A stretch of DNA of 64,000 nucleotides. It comes from JABDIP01 sp965212545. Its GTDB lineage: Bacteria; Pseudomonadota; Alphaproteobacteria; DSM-16000; Inquilinaceae. Of this stretch, positions 44,553 to 53,230 are shown in pieces. Every line of letters starts with the position of its first letter. Position 1 is the stretch's first letter. The translations under genes were made by a program, and so were the position numbers. The DNA lies in the NCBI GenBank assembly GCA_965212545.1, contig CBDBVB010000021.1, positions 62,001 to 126,000 on the forward strand, read 5' to 3'. Under the pieces are notes generated by a model, which saw nothing but the letters and a program-made list of their open reading frames with translations, searched no databases and was not told where the DNA came from.

Positions 44553-45788
44553 ATGAAGTCGTTGAGGTTGAGGTTGAACGCCACGACCGTGCTGCCGATG
44601 GTAGCTGGTTTCGGCGTTGTGGTTGCCGGGCCCATGTTGGCGAGCGGCCAGAGTGCCGCCGGACAGGCGACAGTAAATCCTGACGCCGTCCCCTACATAC
44701 AGCTGGCGCAGTGCAATCCCTGTAATCCGTGTGCGGCCAATCCGTGCAACCCATGTAACCCCTGTGCGGCGAACAATCCGTGCAATCCCTGCGCTGCAAA
44801 CCCGTGCAACCCCTGTAATCCGTGCGCCGCGAACCCCTGCAATCCTTGCGCGGCCAATCCGTGCAACCCCTGTAATCCGTGCGCCGCAAACCCGTGCAAC
44901 CCTTGTAACCCCTGTGCGGCGGCTGCCAATCCGTGCAATCCGTGCGCGGCGAACCCCTGCAACCCCTGCGCGGCAGGCGGTGGCGAGGCCTACAGCTCGC
45001 GTTGCTTCGTACCGCGGCTTCGGACGGCTGCCTACAATCCCTGCAATCCATGTGCGGCGAACCCGTGCAATCCATGCGCGGCGGCCAACCCATGCAATCC
45101 GTGCGCGGCCAACCCCTGCAACCCCTGCGCAGCGGCGAACCCTTGCAACCCCTGCAATCCCTGCGCCGCGGCGGCAAATCCTTGCAACCCTTGCGCGGCC
45201 AATCCGTGCAATCCCTGCAATCCCTGTGCGGCAGCAAATCCATGCAATCCGTGCGCGGCCAATCCCTGCAATCCATGCGGCGCCGGCGCCGGCGTCGAGC
45301 TGACCATGGCCGAGGCAGCGGCCGCATACGACTGCATGCGGTCCGAGCTTCAGTCGGCGTATGCCGCGTCTGGCAACGCGATCGCGATCAATTACCAGAG
45401 CTTCGACTACTACAGCTCCGCACCGTATGTGTCGGCTCTGCATGGCTCGCGCTACGTGATGAACGTCGCGAACCAATCCGGCTCGGCCTATGGCCGGTAC
45501 GAGGAAGCCGGGACGATGCGCAATGGCAGTGTGCTGGGCAAGGACAGCTTCGTGGTGGCACCGGACGGTCGTCTGAGCGTCGGGCCACTGTTCCTGATGC
45601 AGAAGATGCCGGCGGGCTTCAACGCGGCAAGCGCCGATTGGAAGTACACGATGGTCATGCCGGACGGCACGATCTTCGGGGAAACCAATGGCGCGAACTC
45701 TGCGGCGGTCCAGTTCTGCATCGACTGCCACGAGGTGTCCGGCACGGACCACATGTTCTTCCTGCCGGCGGAGTTCCGAGTGAACTGA
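44553..45788 (+). CDS. Exported Asn-Pro-Cys repeat protein fused to a cytochrome P460-type haem domain
   Basis: The 411-residue protein has three parts. A signal peptide and linker occupy about residues 1-50. Residues 54-242 are almost wholly NPC units (NPCNPCAA or NPCNPCNPCAA), giving about 43 cysteines, interrupted once at 142-161 by a GGGEAYSSRCFV insert. Residues 243-411 are a P460-like domain with haem site C-I-D-C-H at 389-393 and ending HMFFLPAEFRVN. The repeat cysteines are not CxxCH, so they are not haem sites; metal binding or disulfide exchange is possible. Codons for Asn, Pro and Cys vary freely between units, so the peptide pattern is under selection. CGGAGGGGCC precedes the ATG at 44553. 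Function unknown. Confidence 0.9.
   Translation: MKSLRLRLNATTVLPMVAGFGVVVAGPMLASGQSAAGQATVNPDAVPYIQLAQCNPCNPCAANPCNPCNPCAANNPCNPCAANPCNPCNPCAANPCNPCAANPCNPCNPCAANPCNPCNPCAAAANPCNPCAANPCNPCAAGGGEAYSSRCFVPRLRTAAYNPCNPCAANPCNPCAAANPCNPCAANPCNPCAAANPCNPCNPCAAAANPCNPCAANPCNPCNPCAAANPCNPCAANPCNPCGAGAGVELTMAEAAAAYDCMRSELQSAYAASGNAIAINYQSFDYYSSAPYVSALHGSRYVMNVANQSGSAYGRYEEAGTMRNGSVLGKDSFVVAPDGRLSVGPLFLMQKMPAGFNAASADWKYTMVMPDGTIFGETNGANSAAVQFCIDCHEVSGTDHMFFLPAEFRVN
44712..45278 (+). repeat. Tandem coding repeats encoding Asn-Pro-Cys units
   Basis: Two blocks (44712-44969 and 45036-45278) are built of 24- or 33-base units encoding NPCNPCAA or NPCNPCNPCAA, with one to two extra Ala codons at intervals. 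Units differ mostly at third codon positions (AAT/AAC, CCN, TGC/TGT). They keep frame throughout the gene and are not spacer-separated, so they are protein repeats rather than a CRISPR array. Confidence 0.92.
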
Positions 45789-45816
45789 CCGATACGATCA
45801 GGTCGGCACATTTGGG

Positions 45817-45845
45817 GAGGGGCGGTCGCGGGCCGCCCCTCTTGC
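45817..45845 (+). terminator. Terminator-like hairpin after the Cys-repeat gene
   Basis: GAGGGGCGG and CCGCCCCTC form a 9-base-pair stem with a 7-base loop, followed by TTGCC. It lies 28 bases after the stop and probably separates this gene from the cyclase gene. Confidence 0.65.
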
Positions 45846-45981
45846 CGTTTCTGACGATGGCAGGACGCAAGGCTCCGAGTGCCGGCGACCGGCCGATGCC
45901 ATTCGAACGGTGGCGCTCCGATGTTGCCCTGATTGCGCATGGTGAGGGTCGCGCGGGGTCGCATCCGTGCCGGGGGCGGAC

Positions 45982-47718
45982 ATGACTGCCAGGACCGGAA
46001 CCGTCGTTGCGAGGCGGGGCGCGGATCTGCGCCAGCAGCTGAGGTGGCTGCGGCTGGTCTCCGGCGTTGTCCTGCTTGCCTATGTGTTCTCCCATCTGGT
46101 GAATCACGCGCTCGGACTGTGGTCGCTGGAGGCCATGGAGACCGGGCGAGGCTGGTTCGTAGCGGCGTGGCGCGGCCTGCCGGCGACGGCGCTGCTTTAC
46201 GGTTCGCTGGCGGTTCACTACGTCCTGGCTCTGTGGGCGCTGTTCCAGCATCGGCGGCTGAGCAAGATGCGTCCCCTGGAGGCGGCACAGCTGATGCTGG
46301 GTTTCGTCACCGTGCCGCTTCTGGCCGAACACGTGCTGACGACGCGGGTACACCACGCGCTCCATGGAACCCAGGACAGCTACCTGTACGTCCTGCTCTC
46401 GCTTTGGGCGGATGGCGGCAGAGAGGCGGCGCTCCAGTCCGTCGCGTTGATCGTCGCCTGGATTCACGGCTGGCTGGGGCTGCATCTCTGGTTGCGACTG
46501 AAACCCTGGTACGGCCAAGCCTATCCCTATGTGTTAAGCGTCGCCCTGCTGGTGCCGATCCTGTCGCTGTTGGGGTTCGTTCAGGGTGGCCGCGCCGTGG
46601 CGCCCATCGCCGCCGATCCCAGACGGCTAGTGACGGCGATGGTCGAGATCGGATGGCCGAACCGGGCCGCGGTCGAATTCGCCGCCCGTGCCGAGACCCA
46701 GATCCTGATGGGTTGGCTGGCGGCGCTTGTCCTGGTGCTGTTGGCGCGCGGCTGGCGGAGCTGGCGCGGGCGTCACTATCGGGCGATCGAGCTGAGATAC
46801 CCAGGCGGCGTGCGCATCGAGGTGCCGAAGGGTGCTTCGGTGCTCGAGGCAAGCCAACTGGCCGATCTGCCACACGCCGCGGTCTGTGGTGGACGCGGTC
46901 GCTGCTCGACCTGCCGGGTCCGGATCGGCAAGGGATCCTGGGCGGTGCCGCGGCCGAGCGCGGATGAATTGCGGGTTCTGAAGCGCATCGCCGCGCCGCC
47001 GAATGTGCGGCTGGCATGCCAGTTGCGGCCGGTTGCGAACCTGGAAGTGGTGCCGCTGCTGCCGCCCTCGGCACGGCCAAAAGACGGCTTCGCCAGGCCG
47101 CCGCTGCTGGCCGGCGAGGAACGTGAGATCGCCGTGCTGTTCGCCGATCTTCGCGGCTTCACCACGATGGCCGAACGGCGACTGCCATACGACGTAGTGT
47201 TCATCATGAACCGGTATTTCGAGGCGCTGGGAGAGGCCATCGAGCAGAGTGGCGGCCAGATCGACAAGTTCACCGGCGACGGCGTAATGGCGTTGTTCGG
47301 CATCGACCGGGGGCCGGCCGCCGGCTGTCGTCAGGCGCTCGCCGCCACCCGGGCCATGGGCGAGGGGCTGGCGCGGCTTAACGAGACCTTGCGCCATGAT
47401 CTTCGCCACCCGCTGCGAGTCGGCATGGGCCTGCATGCCGGCCCGGCGATCATCGGAGAGATGGGGTTCGGCGCCGCGACCGCGGTGACGGCGGTGGGCG
47501 ACACGGTCAATGCCGCCAACCGGCTGGAGGCGCTGACCAAGACCTATTCCTGCCAATTGATCATCTCGGACCATGCCGCCCGGCATGCCGGCATCGACCT
47601 GTCTGCTTTTGCCTCCGCCGAATTCACCCTGCGCGGGCGACGCCAGCCAATGCAGGTCCACCTGATCGATGACGTAGCCCGGCTGGACTCCTGTCCGGAG
47701 GCCTCAGGCGTCCCGTGA
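45982..47718 (+). CDS. Membrane class III adenylate/guanylate cyclase with 2Fe-2S ferredoxin domain
   Basis: The 578-residue protein joins three modules. The N-terminal 260 residues form about six helices with His-rich spots (FSHLVNHALG, RVHHALHG, WIHGWLGLHLWLR), like a haem-b membrane domain. Residues about 275-365 are a ferredoxin domain with Cys302, Cys308, Cys311 and Cys346 (C-x5-C-x2-C-x34-C). Residues about 375-570 are a class III cyclase: VLFADLRGFTTM and DKFTGDGVMALFG give the two metal Asp, and VGDTVNAANRLEALTKTY gives the transition-state Asn and Arg. It is probably a redox-controlled cAMP or cGMP synthase. The start at 45982 is favoured over 45967. It overlaps the convergent aldolase gene by 15 bases. 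Confidence 0.88.
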   Translation: MTARTGTVVARRGADLRQQLRWLRLVSGVVLLAYVFSHLVNHALGLWSLEAMETGRGWFVAAWRGLPATALLYGSLAVHYVLALWALFQHRRLSKMRPLEAAQLMLGFVTVPLLAEHVLTTRVHHALHGTQDSYLYVLLSLWADGGREAALQSVALIVAWIHGWLGLHLWLRLKPWYGQAYPYVLSVALLVPILSLLGFVQGGRAVAPIAADPRRLVTAMVEIGWPNRAAVEFAARAETQILMGWLAALVLVLLARGWRSWRGRHYRAIELRYPGGVRIEVPKGASVLEASQLADLPHAAVCGGRGRCSTCRVRIGKGSWAVPRPSADELRVLKRIAAPPNVRLACQLRPVANLEVVPLLPPSARPKDGFARPPLLAGEEREIAVLFADLRGFTTMAERRLPYDVVFIMNRYFEALGEAIEQSGGQIDKFTGDGVMALFGIDRGPAAGCRQALAATRAMGEGLARLNETLRHDLRHPLRVGMGLHAGPAIIGEMGFGAATAVTAVGDTVNAANRLEALTKTYSCQLIISDHAARHAGIDLSAFASAEFTLRGRRQPMQVHLIDDVARLDSCPEASGVP

Positions 47719-48342
47719 CGGTAGTCGTCGAAAGGCGGTGACGAAGCTCTCGGCCTTGATTGCGACTTCATCGGCGGTATCGCGGGGGCGATAGAGCGCC
47801 GAGCCCAGCCCGAACCCCGAAACGCCGGCCTCCCAGTATGCGACCATCGAGGCAGGAGCGATCCCGCCAACCGGAACCAGAGGCGCATCGTCCGGCAATA
47901 CTGCGCGCCAGGCCTTCACCACTGGCGGCGTCAGCAATTCGGCGGGAAACAACTTCAGCAGATCGGCGCCGGCGGCAAGCGCGGCAAAGGCCTCGGTCGG
48001 CGTCGCGACGCCCGGGGCGCAGACGAGCCCCAGGCGCTTCGCTTCCGCTATGACCCGGGCGTCCGAATGGGGCATCACCACGATCGAACCGCCGGCCTCG
48101 GCGATCGGCGCCACGTCGGCTGCGGACAGCACCGTGCCGGCCCCGACCAGCGCCTGCTGTCCATGGCGCTTGGCCAGCCGCGCTATGCTCTCCAGCGGAT
48201 CAGGCGAATTGAGCGGCACTTCCAGTGTCGTGAAACCGGCTTCGATCAACCGGTCGCCGATGTCCACGGCGTTCTCCGGCGCCAGGCCGCGCAGGATGGC
48301 GACCAGGGGCATGCGGTTGAAGAGGGTTTGCCAATTGCTCAT
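47704..48342 (-). CDS. dgoA: 2-dehydro-3-deoxy-6-phosphogalactonate aldolase
   Basis: The 212-residue class I aldolase of the KDPG/KDPGal family cleaves KDPGal to pyruvate and glyceraldehyde 3-phosphate. Signatures are MPLVAILRGLAPENAVDIG (with the active-site Glu equivalent), FTTLEVPLNSPDPLESI, VGAGTVLSAADV, LVCAPGVATPTEAFAAL and LLKLFPAEL with the Schiff-base Lys. VPVGGIAP completes the phosphate site. It overlaps dgoK by four bases. Galactonate dehydratase and a transporter are not visible in this window. Confidence 0.93.
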   Translation of the reverse strand: MSNWQTLFNRMPLVAILRGLAPENAVDIGDRLIEAGFTTLEVPLNSPDPLESIARLAKRHGQQALVGAGTVLSAADVAPIAEAGGSIVVMPHSDARVIAEAKRLGLVCAPGVATPTEAFAALAAGADLLKLFPAELLTPPVVKAWRAVLPDDAPLVPVGGIAPASMVAYWEAGVSGFGLGSALYRPRDTADEVAIKAESFVTAFRRLPSRDA

Positions 48343-49295
48343 ACCGTCTCCGTTTCCAACAGGCCGGCGGCCAGCGCCAGGCGATGAAGGCCTGCCGCGG
48401 ACGCATCCGGATCGGCGGTGTCCACAGAATATCCACGGGCCGAGAGCGCGGTCTCATAGTGGCGCGCGAGGTCGCTTCGCCCAATGATGACGACCGATTC
48501 GACGACCGTTGCCGCGGGCAGGATGTGCGATGCTTCCGCGACCTCGGTCCCGATCAGAAGCCCCGAGAGATACGATTCGACGCCGGTCTCAGGCAGGTCG
48601 CCGAACAGCGGCAGGCTGCGCGCGCCGAACAGGCGATGAAGCAGGCCGGCCGTGGCGCCCGACTTGGTGGCGGCATGCTCGAGGCCACGCCGGAAGGCTG
48701 CGGGATCGTGCTCGGAGCCGGACATCAATCGTCCCAGGATGCTGTGCTTGCGCAGCAGGGCGAAAACCTCTCCGGTCATGAAGGTCGCGAACCAGTGGAT
48801 GGAACCGTCCATCGCGGCGACCCATTTGCTGTGCGTGCCGGGAAGGACGAAGAGGCACGGGCCAGCCTTTGTGGCCATCGCGCCGATCAATTGGGTTTCC
48901 TCGCCGCGCATGACGTCGGGCACACCGTCGCCGTCGCGGCGCGACAATCCCGGGACGAAATGGACGGTCAGGTCGCCGTCGCTCGTCCCCGTCGCAAGAT
49001 TGCCGGCCAGATCGGCCGCGCCGGCGGGCAGGGCAACATAGGGCGCCTCGTGCCAGCCCTGGCGGCTTCCGATCATGCCGCTGGCCAGGATCGGCGGGAA
49101 TGCCGGTCCGGCGATCCATGGGGCGATTTGATGCCGCAGCGCCGCCGCGAAGTCGCCATCGGCGACGGTCAGAATCCCGAGTTCGCTGGAGATGCGGTCG
49201 AGAATGCGCCCGTCGGCCGCCATGCGATAGGCGCGAAAAGACGTCGTTCCCCAGTCGAGGCCGATCAACGCGGCTTGGTCGGGCGATGCTGGCAT
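48339..49295 (-). CDS. dgoK: 2-dehydro-3-deoxygalactonokinase
   Basis: The 318-residue sugar-acid kinase phosphorylates 2-keto-3-deoxygalactonate. It starts ALIGLDWGTTSFRAYRMA (phosphate loop of the DgoK family) and contains ILASGMIGSRQGWHEAPYV and FVLPGTHSKWVAAMDGSI (the GTHSKW motif is diagnostic). FMTGEVFALLRKHSILG follows. It is translationally coupled to dgoA through an ATGA overlap, giving a two-step galactonate or galactose (De Ley-Doudoroff) module. Confidence 0.93.
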   Translation of the reverse strand: MPASPDQAALIGLDWGTTSFRAYRMAADGRILDRISSELGILTVADGDFAAALRHQIAPWIAGPAFPPILASGMIGSRQGWHEAPYVALPAGAADLAGNLATGTSDGDLTVHFVPGLSRRDGDGVPDVMRGEETQLIGAMATKAGPCLFVLPGTHSKWVAAMDGSIHWFATFMTGEVFALLRKHSILGRLMSGSEHDPAAFRRGLEHAATKSGATAGLLHRLFGARSLPLFGDLPETGVESYLSGLLIGTEVAEASHILPAATVVESVVIIGRSDLARHYETALSARGYSVDTADPDASAAGLHRLALAAGLLETETV

Positions 49296-49436
49296 GCCAT
49301 GGGCCTAGCACCGACAGGCTGGTTGCGTAAAGACAGGCAAGGTGCACGGGTTTGTGAGTTGCCAGGGCGGCGGTCCGACCAGATCTTATTGGGGAGCCGC
49401 TACAGCCCGGCAGCGGATTGGCAGGGAGAATGTGCG

Positions 49437-50087
49437 ATGACGCAACTATCGAATCCAGGCCGTCGCGACTTGCTTGCGGCCTCGCTGCCTTTGGCGTTCG
49501 CCGGAATCCTGCCAGGGCCGGCGGCCGCGGCGACCCTGCTGCCGACGCCGAGCCAATCCCTGGGGCCATACTACCCGGTGACGCTGCCGCTCGACCGGGA
49601 CGCCGATCTGGTTCGGGTGGAAGGACGGAGCGGACAGGCCGAAGGGACCGTCACTCATGTCTTCGGGCGTGTGACGGATGTCGACGGCCGGCCGTTGTCC
49701 GGCGCCCGCATCGAGATCTGGCAGTGCAATGCGTTTGGCCGATACCACCATCCGAACGCACCGGCCACCGGCCCGATCGACGAGAATTTCCAGAGCTACG
49801 GCGAGACCCTGACCGATACGGATGGCGCCTATCGTTTCCGCACCATCCAACCGGTGCGCTATCCGGGCCGCGCGCCGCACATCCATTTCGCGATCAAGGG
49901 GCAGGGGTCCGGCCGGCTGGTGACGCAGATGTATGTCGCCGGAGAGCCCGACAACGACCGGGACGGGCTGCTGCGCCGGGTCCGCGATCCGGCGGCCCGC
50001 GCCAGTCTGATCGTGCCCCTTGCCCCCGCGCCACAGGTCGAGGCCGGGGCCCTGGCCGGGACGTTCGATATCGTGCTGGGCGGCTAG
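49437..50087 (+). CDS. Tat-exported intradiol ring-cleavage dioxygenase-like protein
   Basis: The 216-residue protein has a twin-arginine signal (GRRDLLAASLPLAFAG) and an intradiol dioxygenase domain related to protocatechuate 3,4-dioxygenase beta. Iron ligands are probably the Tyr and His in AFGRYHHPNAP and the Tyr and two His in RYPGRAPHIHF. FGRVTDVDGRPLSGARIEIW is the conserved leading strand. Exported single-gene members of this family are widespread and their substrates are mostly unknown. It diverges from dgoK; 141 bases separate them. GGGAGAATGTGCG precedes the ATG. The typical alpha-subunit partner is absent. Confidence 0.87.
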   Translation: MTQLSNPGRRDLLAASLPLAFAGILPGPAAAATLLPTPSQSLGPYYPVTLPLDRDADLVRVEGRSGQAEGTVTHVFGRVTDVDGRPLSGARIEIWQCNAFGRYHHPNAPATGPIDENFQSYGETLTDTDGAYRFRTIQPVRYPGRAPHIHFAIKGQGSGRLVTQMYVAGEPDNDRDGLLRRVRDPAARASLIVPLAPAPQVEAGALAGTFDIVLGG

Positions 50088-50120
50088 GCGCCACCGTCCT
50101 CAGGGCTCGGACCTTAGGGC

Positions 50121-50732
50121 TCAGCTGGTTCGACGTGAAATCGCTTCGACCCTGGCCCGCGCCGGCGTCAGGTCGAGGTCCTCCGTCTCGCGGATCTGGC
50201 GGACGGCGTCGATCTTCCGGCCCTGGGCGAGCAGGGCATCGGTGTCGCCACCGGCCGGTCGCTCGCCCGTGAGGCCGACGATGGCGCGAATGCGCTCAGC
50301 CAATTGGTGCCAGTCGTCAACATGGCCCGAATAGGTTTCGGTCAGCGGGATCGAGCCGTCCGCCGTTCGCAGGGCAACGCGGTAGGTGCCGCGCCCGTCG
50401 CTGGTGTTCATGGATTCCATCGCGACGTCGATGATGTCGTCGAAGGCGATCTCGCCCGACGAGGCCGTTGCAAGAGACCACTTTCGCCAGCGCAGCCGCC
50501 GGTTCGTTGCGTCGAACGCGAACCGGTCGCGCCGGAACAGCAGCACGGCGCCGAACGCGCAGAGCACGGTTCCGAGCAGCATCCCGATGGCTTCCTTGTC
50601 GCCCGTGAGAAGGGGCCCGGCGTTCAGAGCGAGGTTGACCGCGAAGAACACCGAAGCCGCGGCAAGCGTGACCGGCAGAATGATCGGCCGGTCTTCGAAT
50701 ACGGTGACGTCCTGTCGACGGGTCTCCAACAT
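50121..50732 (-). CDS. Hypothetical membrane protein with PH-like domain
   Basis: The 203-residue protein has two hydrophobic helices at about residues 17-38 and 48-66. A strand-rich segment follows (FDATNRRLRWRKWSLATAS, then IAFDDIIDVAMESM, YRVALRTADGSIPLTETY), like PH-type membrane proteins. The charged C-terminus contains REIRETEDL-like helical sequence. The function is unknown. It is convergent with the dioxygenase gene, 33 bases apart. Confidence 0.65.
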   Translation of the reverse strand: MLETRRQDVTVFEDRPIILPVTLAAASVFFAVNLALNAGPLLTGDKEAIGMLLGTVLCAFGAVLLFRRDRFAFDATNRRLRWRKWSLATASSGEIAFDDIIDVAMESMNTSDGRGTYRVALRTADGSIPLTETYSGHVDDWHQLAERIRAIVGLTGERPAGGDTDALLAQGRKIDAVRQIRETEDLDLTPARARVEAISRRTS

Positions 50733-50912
50733 GGCATCACCAGCAATAGCAGGGATACCCTAACGATCGATTTGCATGCGCGAAGATTCCGCCGGCGCGG
50801 CCGGCCGGTCGATTTGAGCGGCCCGAGATGTGCAGGAAGATTGGTCGAGATTAGTGGATCGTCCCGGAAGATAGCGTCAATTGCTGCGAGTCGGGCACTT
50901 GGAGGGACAGTT

Positions 50913-52223
50913 TCAGAATTCCTTCGATGCAATCAAATGCAGGTATCCCCGACGTAGCCCGATCCCCAGGTCAAGGAGCGGGCGCGGCGGCAGACGGCTC
51001 GCACTCGGGATGGAAAGCTGAAGGGACAGCAGATCGCTTTCAAATGCTTCCATGTATTCCGCCAGCAGCGTACCCGCGGCTTCTCCGCGGGTCATGGGAG
51101 AAACGTCGTTCGTCAGGACGGCGAAGAGGTTTGGCTCATACTCGCCAAACACCGCACCATTGTTCAGGGTGAATGCCATCGCGCCTCCCCAGCTGTATTC
51201 GAACTTCTGGTCTGCCAGGGAGGGCCAGCGCGCCACCATGGCACGGCGATGCAAGCGGGATATCTCATCGACACGAGCGCGGGAAGCCGATGCCCCGGGC
51301 ACAAAATTGTAGTAGTTGCGGACAAACAGCCTGTGATCCTGAGTGAGCCTTATCGTCGCTCCGTATTCAGACCCTCCCAGGAGTCCGAACTCCTCTCCGT
51401 TGCCCAAGACGGAAAGCGTGGCCGCGTCGAGGGGCGGCGTCAGGCTACCGTAGGTCGCCATCGGCACGAAGTGCCCCGAAGCGATGCCGAATTCTTTCAG
51501 ATACACCCCGGCCGCCAGGACCAGCCGATCGGCGAAAACCGTTCCGTCGGCGGCATCGATCCGAAAGCCCGGGCCATTTCGTTCGAACCCCAGAACCGGG
51601 CTTTCCTCGTATAAACTCACATTATTCGGAAGGTTCTTGGCAAGACCGCGCATGAGCGCCGCGGGGTTCACCAGCGCATTGCCCGGCGCATGAAGTCCAC
51701 ACGAATAGAAATTCGTCCCGATCCGCCGCTCCAGAGCGGCCCGATCCTGCCAGTCATGACTCAGCCCAAGGGCATCTAGCGTATCCGCGATCTCGCCGAT
51801 ATGCCTTTCGCCATCGGGGCCGGCTGCGCCGTAAAATCGACCAGCTTCACTCCAATCACAGCGGATTTGCCCGGTTTCGACCTTCCGGCGCAAGCTGCAG
51901 AGCCCGGCCTCCCAGAGCTTCATGTTCCGGCGCAGAATGCTCAGCTTCTTCGGTGGGCCGTGAGAGTGAATGTTGAGCATGAAGCCCGCGTTTCGGCCCG
52001 ACGCCCCGAAACCAACGCGTTCGGCTTCGATCAGGCAGATCTCATCCGACGGGCAAAGTTCACCAAGGCGGTTTGCGACCGAAACGCCGCAGATCCCGCC
52101 GCCGACGATGGCAGTCCGCACGCGGATTTCGCCTGACAACACCCGGGGGACAGGGGCCTCAGGAAGAACGCCCCACCACCCGTTGCTGTCGAAATGATGG
52201 GGAAGCCGGCCGGCCTTCTTCAC
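50913..52223 (-). CDS. FAD-dependent oxidoreductase (DAO family, glycine/D-amino acid oxidase-like)
   Basis: The 436-residue flavoenzyme has a Rossmann motif TAIVGGGICGVSVANRLGE near residues 38-56. CLIEAERVGFGASGRNAGFM is the typical DAO second motif. A substrate-binding barrel follows, and near the C-terminus is WGGAMAFTLNNGAVFGEY. The family oxidises amines or N-methylated amino acids. It lies four bases downstream of the hydroxyacid dehydrogenase gene and belongs to the betaine-transport operon, so its substrate is probably an imported betaine-derived amine or imino acid (inference). Confidence 0.88.
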   Translation of the reverse strand: MKKAGRLPHHFDSNGWWGVLPEAPVPRVLSGEIRVRTAIVGGGICGVSVANRLGELCPSDEICLIEAERVGFGASGRNAGFMLNIHSHGPPKKLSILRRNMKLWEAGLCSLRRKVETGQIRCDWSEAGRFYGAAGPDGERHIGEIADTLDALGLSHDWQDRAALERRIGTNFYSCGLHAPGNALVNPAALMRGLAKNLPNNVSLYEESPVLGFERNGPGFRIDAADGTVFADRLVLAAGVYLKEFGIASGHFVPMATYGSLTPPLDAATLSVLGNGEEFGLLGGSEYGATIRLTQDHRLFVRNYYNFVPGASASRARVDEISRLHRRAMVARWPSLADQKFEYSWGGAMAFTLNNGAVFGEYEPNLFAVLTNDVSPMTRGEAAGTLLAEYMEAFESDLLSLQLSIPSASRLPPRPLLDLGIGLRRGYLHLIASKEF

Positions 52224-52226
52224 GGA

Positions 52227-53156
52227 CTAATACCCGCGCTCGAGGTCCACGATGGGCCACGGTTTCCCGCCGTCCATCGCGCGCCGGATGTGGCCGGCAA
52301 TGAACTGGGCCGCCGATCGCTCATTCGACGGCGCTGCCGCGTGCGGTGTTACGCTGACCTTGGGGTGGCTCCAATATGGATCGCTCGGTGGCAGTGGCTC
52401 TTCGCGGAAGACGTCCAGCGCGGCCGCTTCGACTTTGCCGCTGTCCAGCGCAGACAACAGATCGGCATCGGTGATCGTTCCGCCCCGGCTGCAATTGATC
52501 AGGAACGCGCCATCCGGCATCAATGCCAGCGTTTCCGCGTTGATCAGATCCGTGGTCGCCGGCGTCAGTGGCAGAAGATTGACCAGGATGTCTGCGCGCG
52601 ACAGGACTTCGGGCAGTGCTTCGTCCCCGCTCAGGCAGGTGACGCCCTCGATCTCCTTGGGGCTCCGGCTCCAGCCCGTGACATCGAAATCCAGATCGCT
52701 GAGCCTTCGGCAGGCGTTGTACCCTGTCTGTCCCAGGCCCAGGACTGCCACGCGCCGTTCACGATTTTCGGGGTAGCGATGGCGCAGCCATTTCTTCTCG
52801 CTCTCATAGAGCTTGTAGCGGTTGTAGTAGCGATGGAAATGCAAGACCCAATGAATGATGTGACAGGACATATCCAGGACCAGCATATCGTCCTGTAGGC
52901 GCACGATCGGCACGTGCAGCGGCGCTTCGGGATCGAGCGTGATGTGGGTCACGCCCGCCCCGATCGAAAATATGTATTTCAGGTTCGGAAGGTCTTTGAG
53001 GCGCCCTTGGGGCGGGGCCCAGACCACTGCGAAATCGACCTCCTCAGGATCGCCCAATGCGCCCTCCTGGCGGATATCCGTGCCCACGCCAGCCTCGTCA
53101 AAGGCAGACTGCCAGAGGTCATTCGTCGCTTGATCCCAGTGAAAATAGATGGCCAT
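52227..53156 (-). CDS. Glyoxylate/hydroxypyruvate reductase A-like D-2-hydroxyacid dehydrogenase
   Basis: The 309-residue NAD(P)-dependent enzyme is GhrA-like. It contains FSIGAGVTHI, the nucleotide-binding VAVLGLGQTGYNACRRLSDL, FLINCSRGGTITDADLLSAL, ALDVFREEPLPPSDPYW and TPHAAAPSN with the catalytic His. GhrA reduces glyoxylate and hydroxypyruvate. Glyoxylate would be the expected product if the neighbouring flavoenzyme oxidises a glycine derivative. The start at 53156 is chosen for family length; the frame extends 13 residues upstream. Confidence 0.9.
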   Translation of the reverse strand: MAIYFHWDQATNDLWQSAFDEAGVGTDIRQEGALGDPEEVDFAVVWAPPQGRLKDLPNLKYIFSIGAGVTHITLDPEAPLHVPIVRLQDDMLVLDMSCHIIHWVLHFHRYYNRYKLYESEKKWLRHRYPENRERRVAVLGLGQTGYNACRRLSDLDFDVTGWSRSPKEIEGVTCLSGDEALPEVLSRADILVNLLPLTPATTDLINAETLALMPDGAFLINCSRGGTITDADLLSALDSGKVEAAALDVFREEPLPPSDPYWSHPKVSVTPHAAAPSNERSAAQFIAGHIRRAMDGGKPWPIVDLERGY

Positions 53157-53230
53157 CACATTAGCTTTTTTGGCAGGTGCCGGCGGGCACCGCACCGGGG
53201 CGGCGCCCGCCAGATTCCTTGAGTTCGGGC

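Noticed and set aside
44712..45278. Regular short direct repeats resembling a CRISPR array or minisatellite
   Set aside because: Units are in frame, vary at third codon positions, encode a constant peptide and have no spacers or cas genes.
44461..45752. Long antisense open frames opposite the Cys-repeat gene
   Set aside because: They arise because the repeat has no stops on the opposite strand. They lack ribosome sites and known domains, while the sense frame has a signal peptide and a haem domain.
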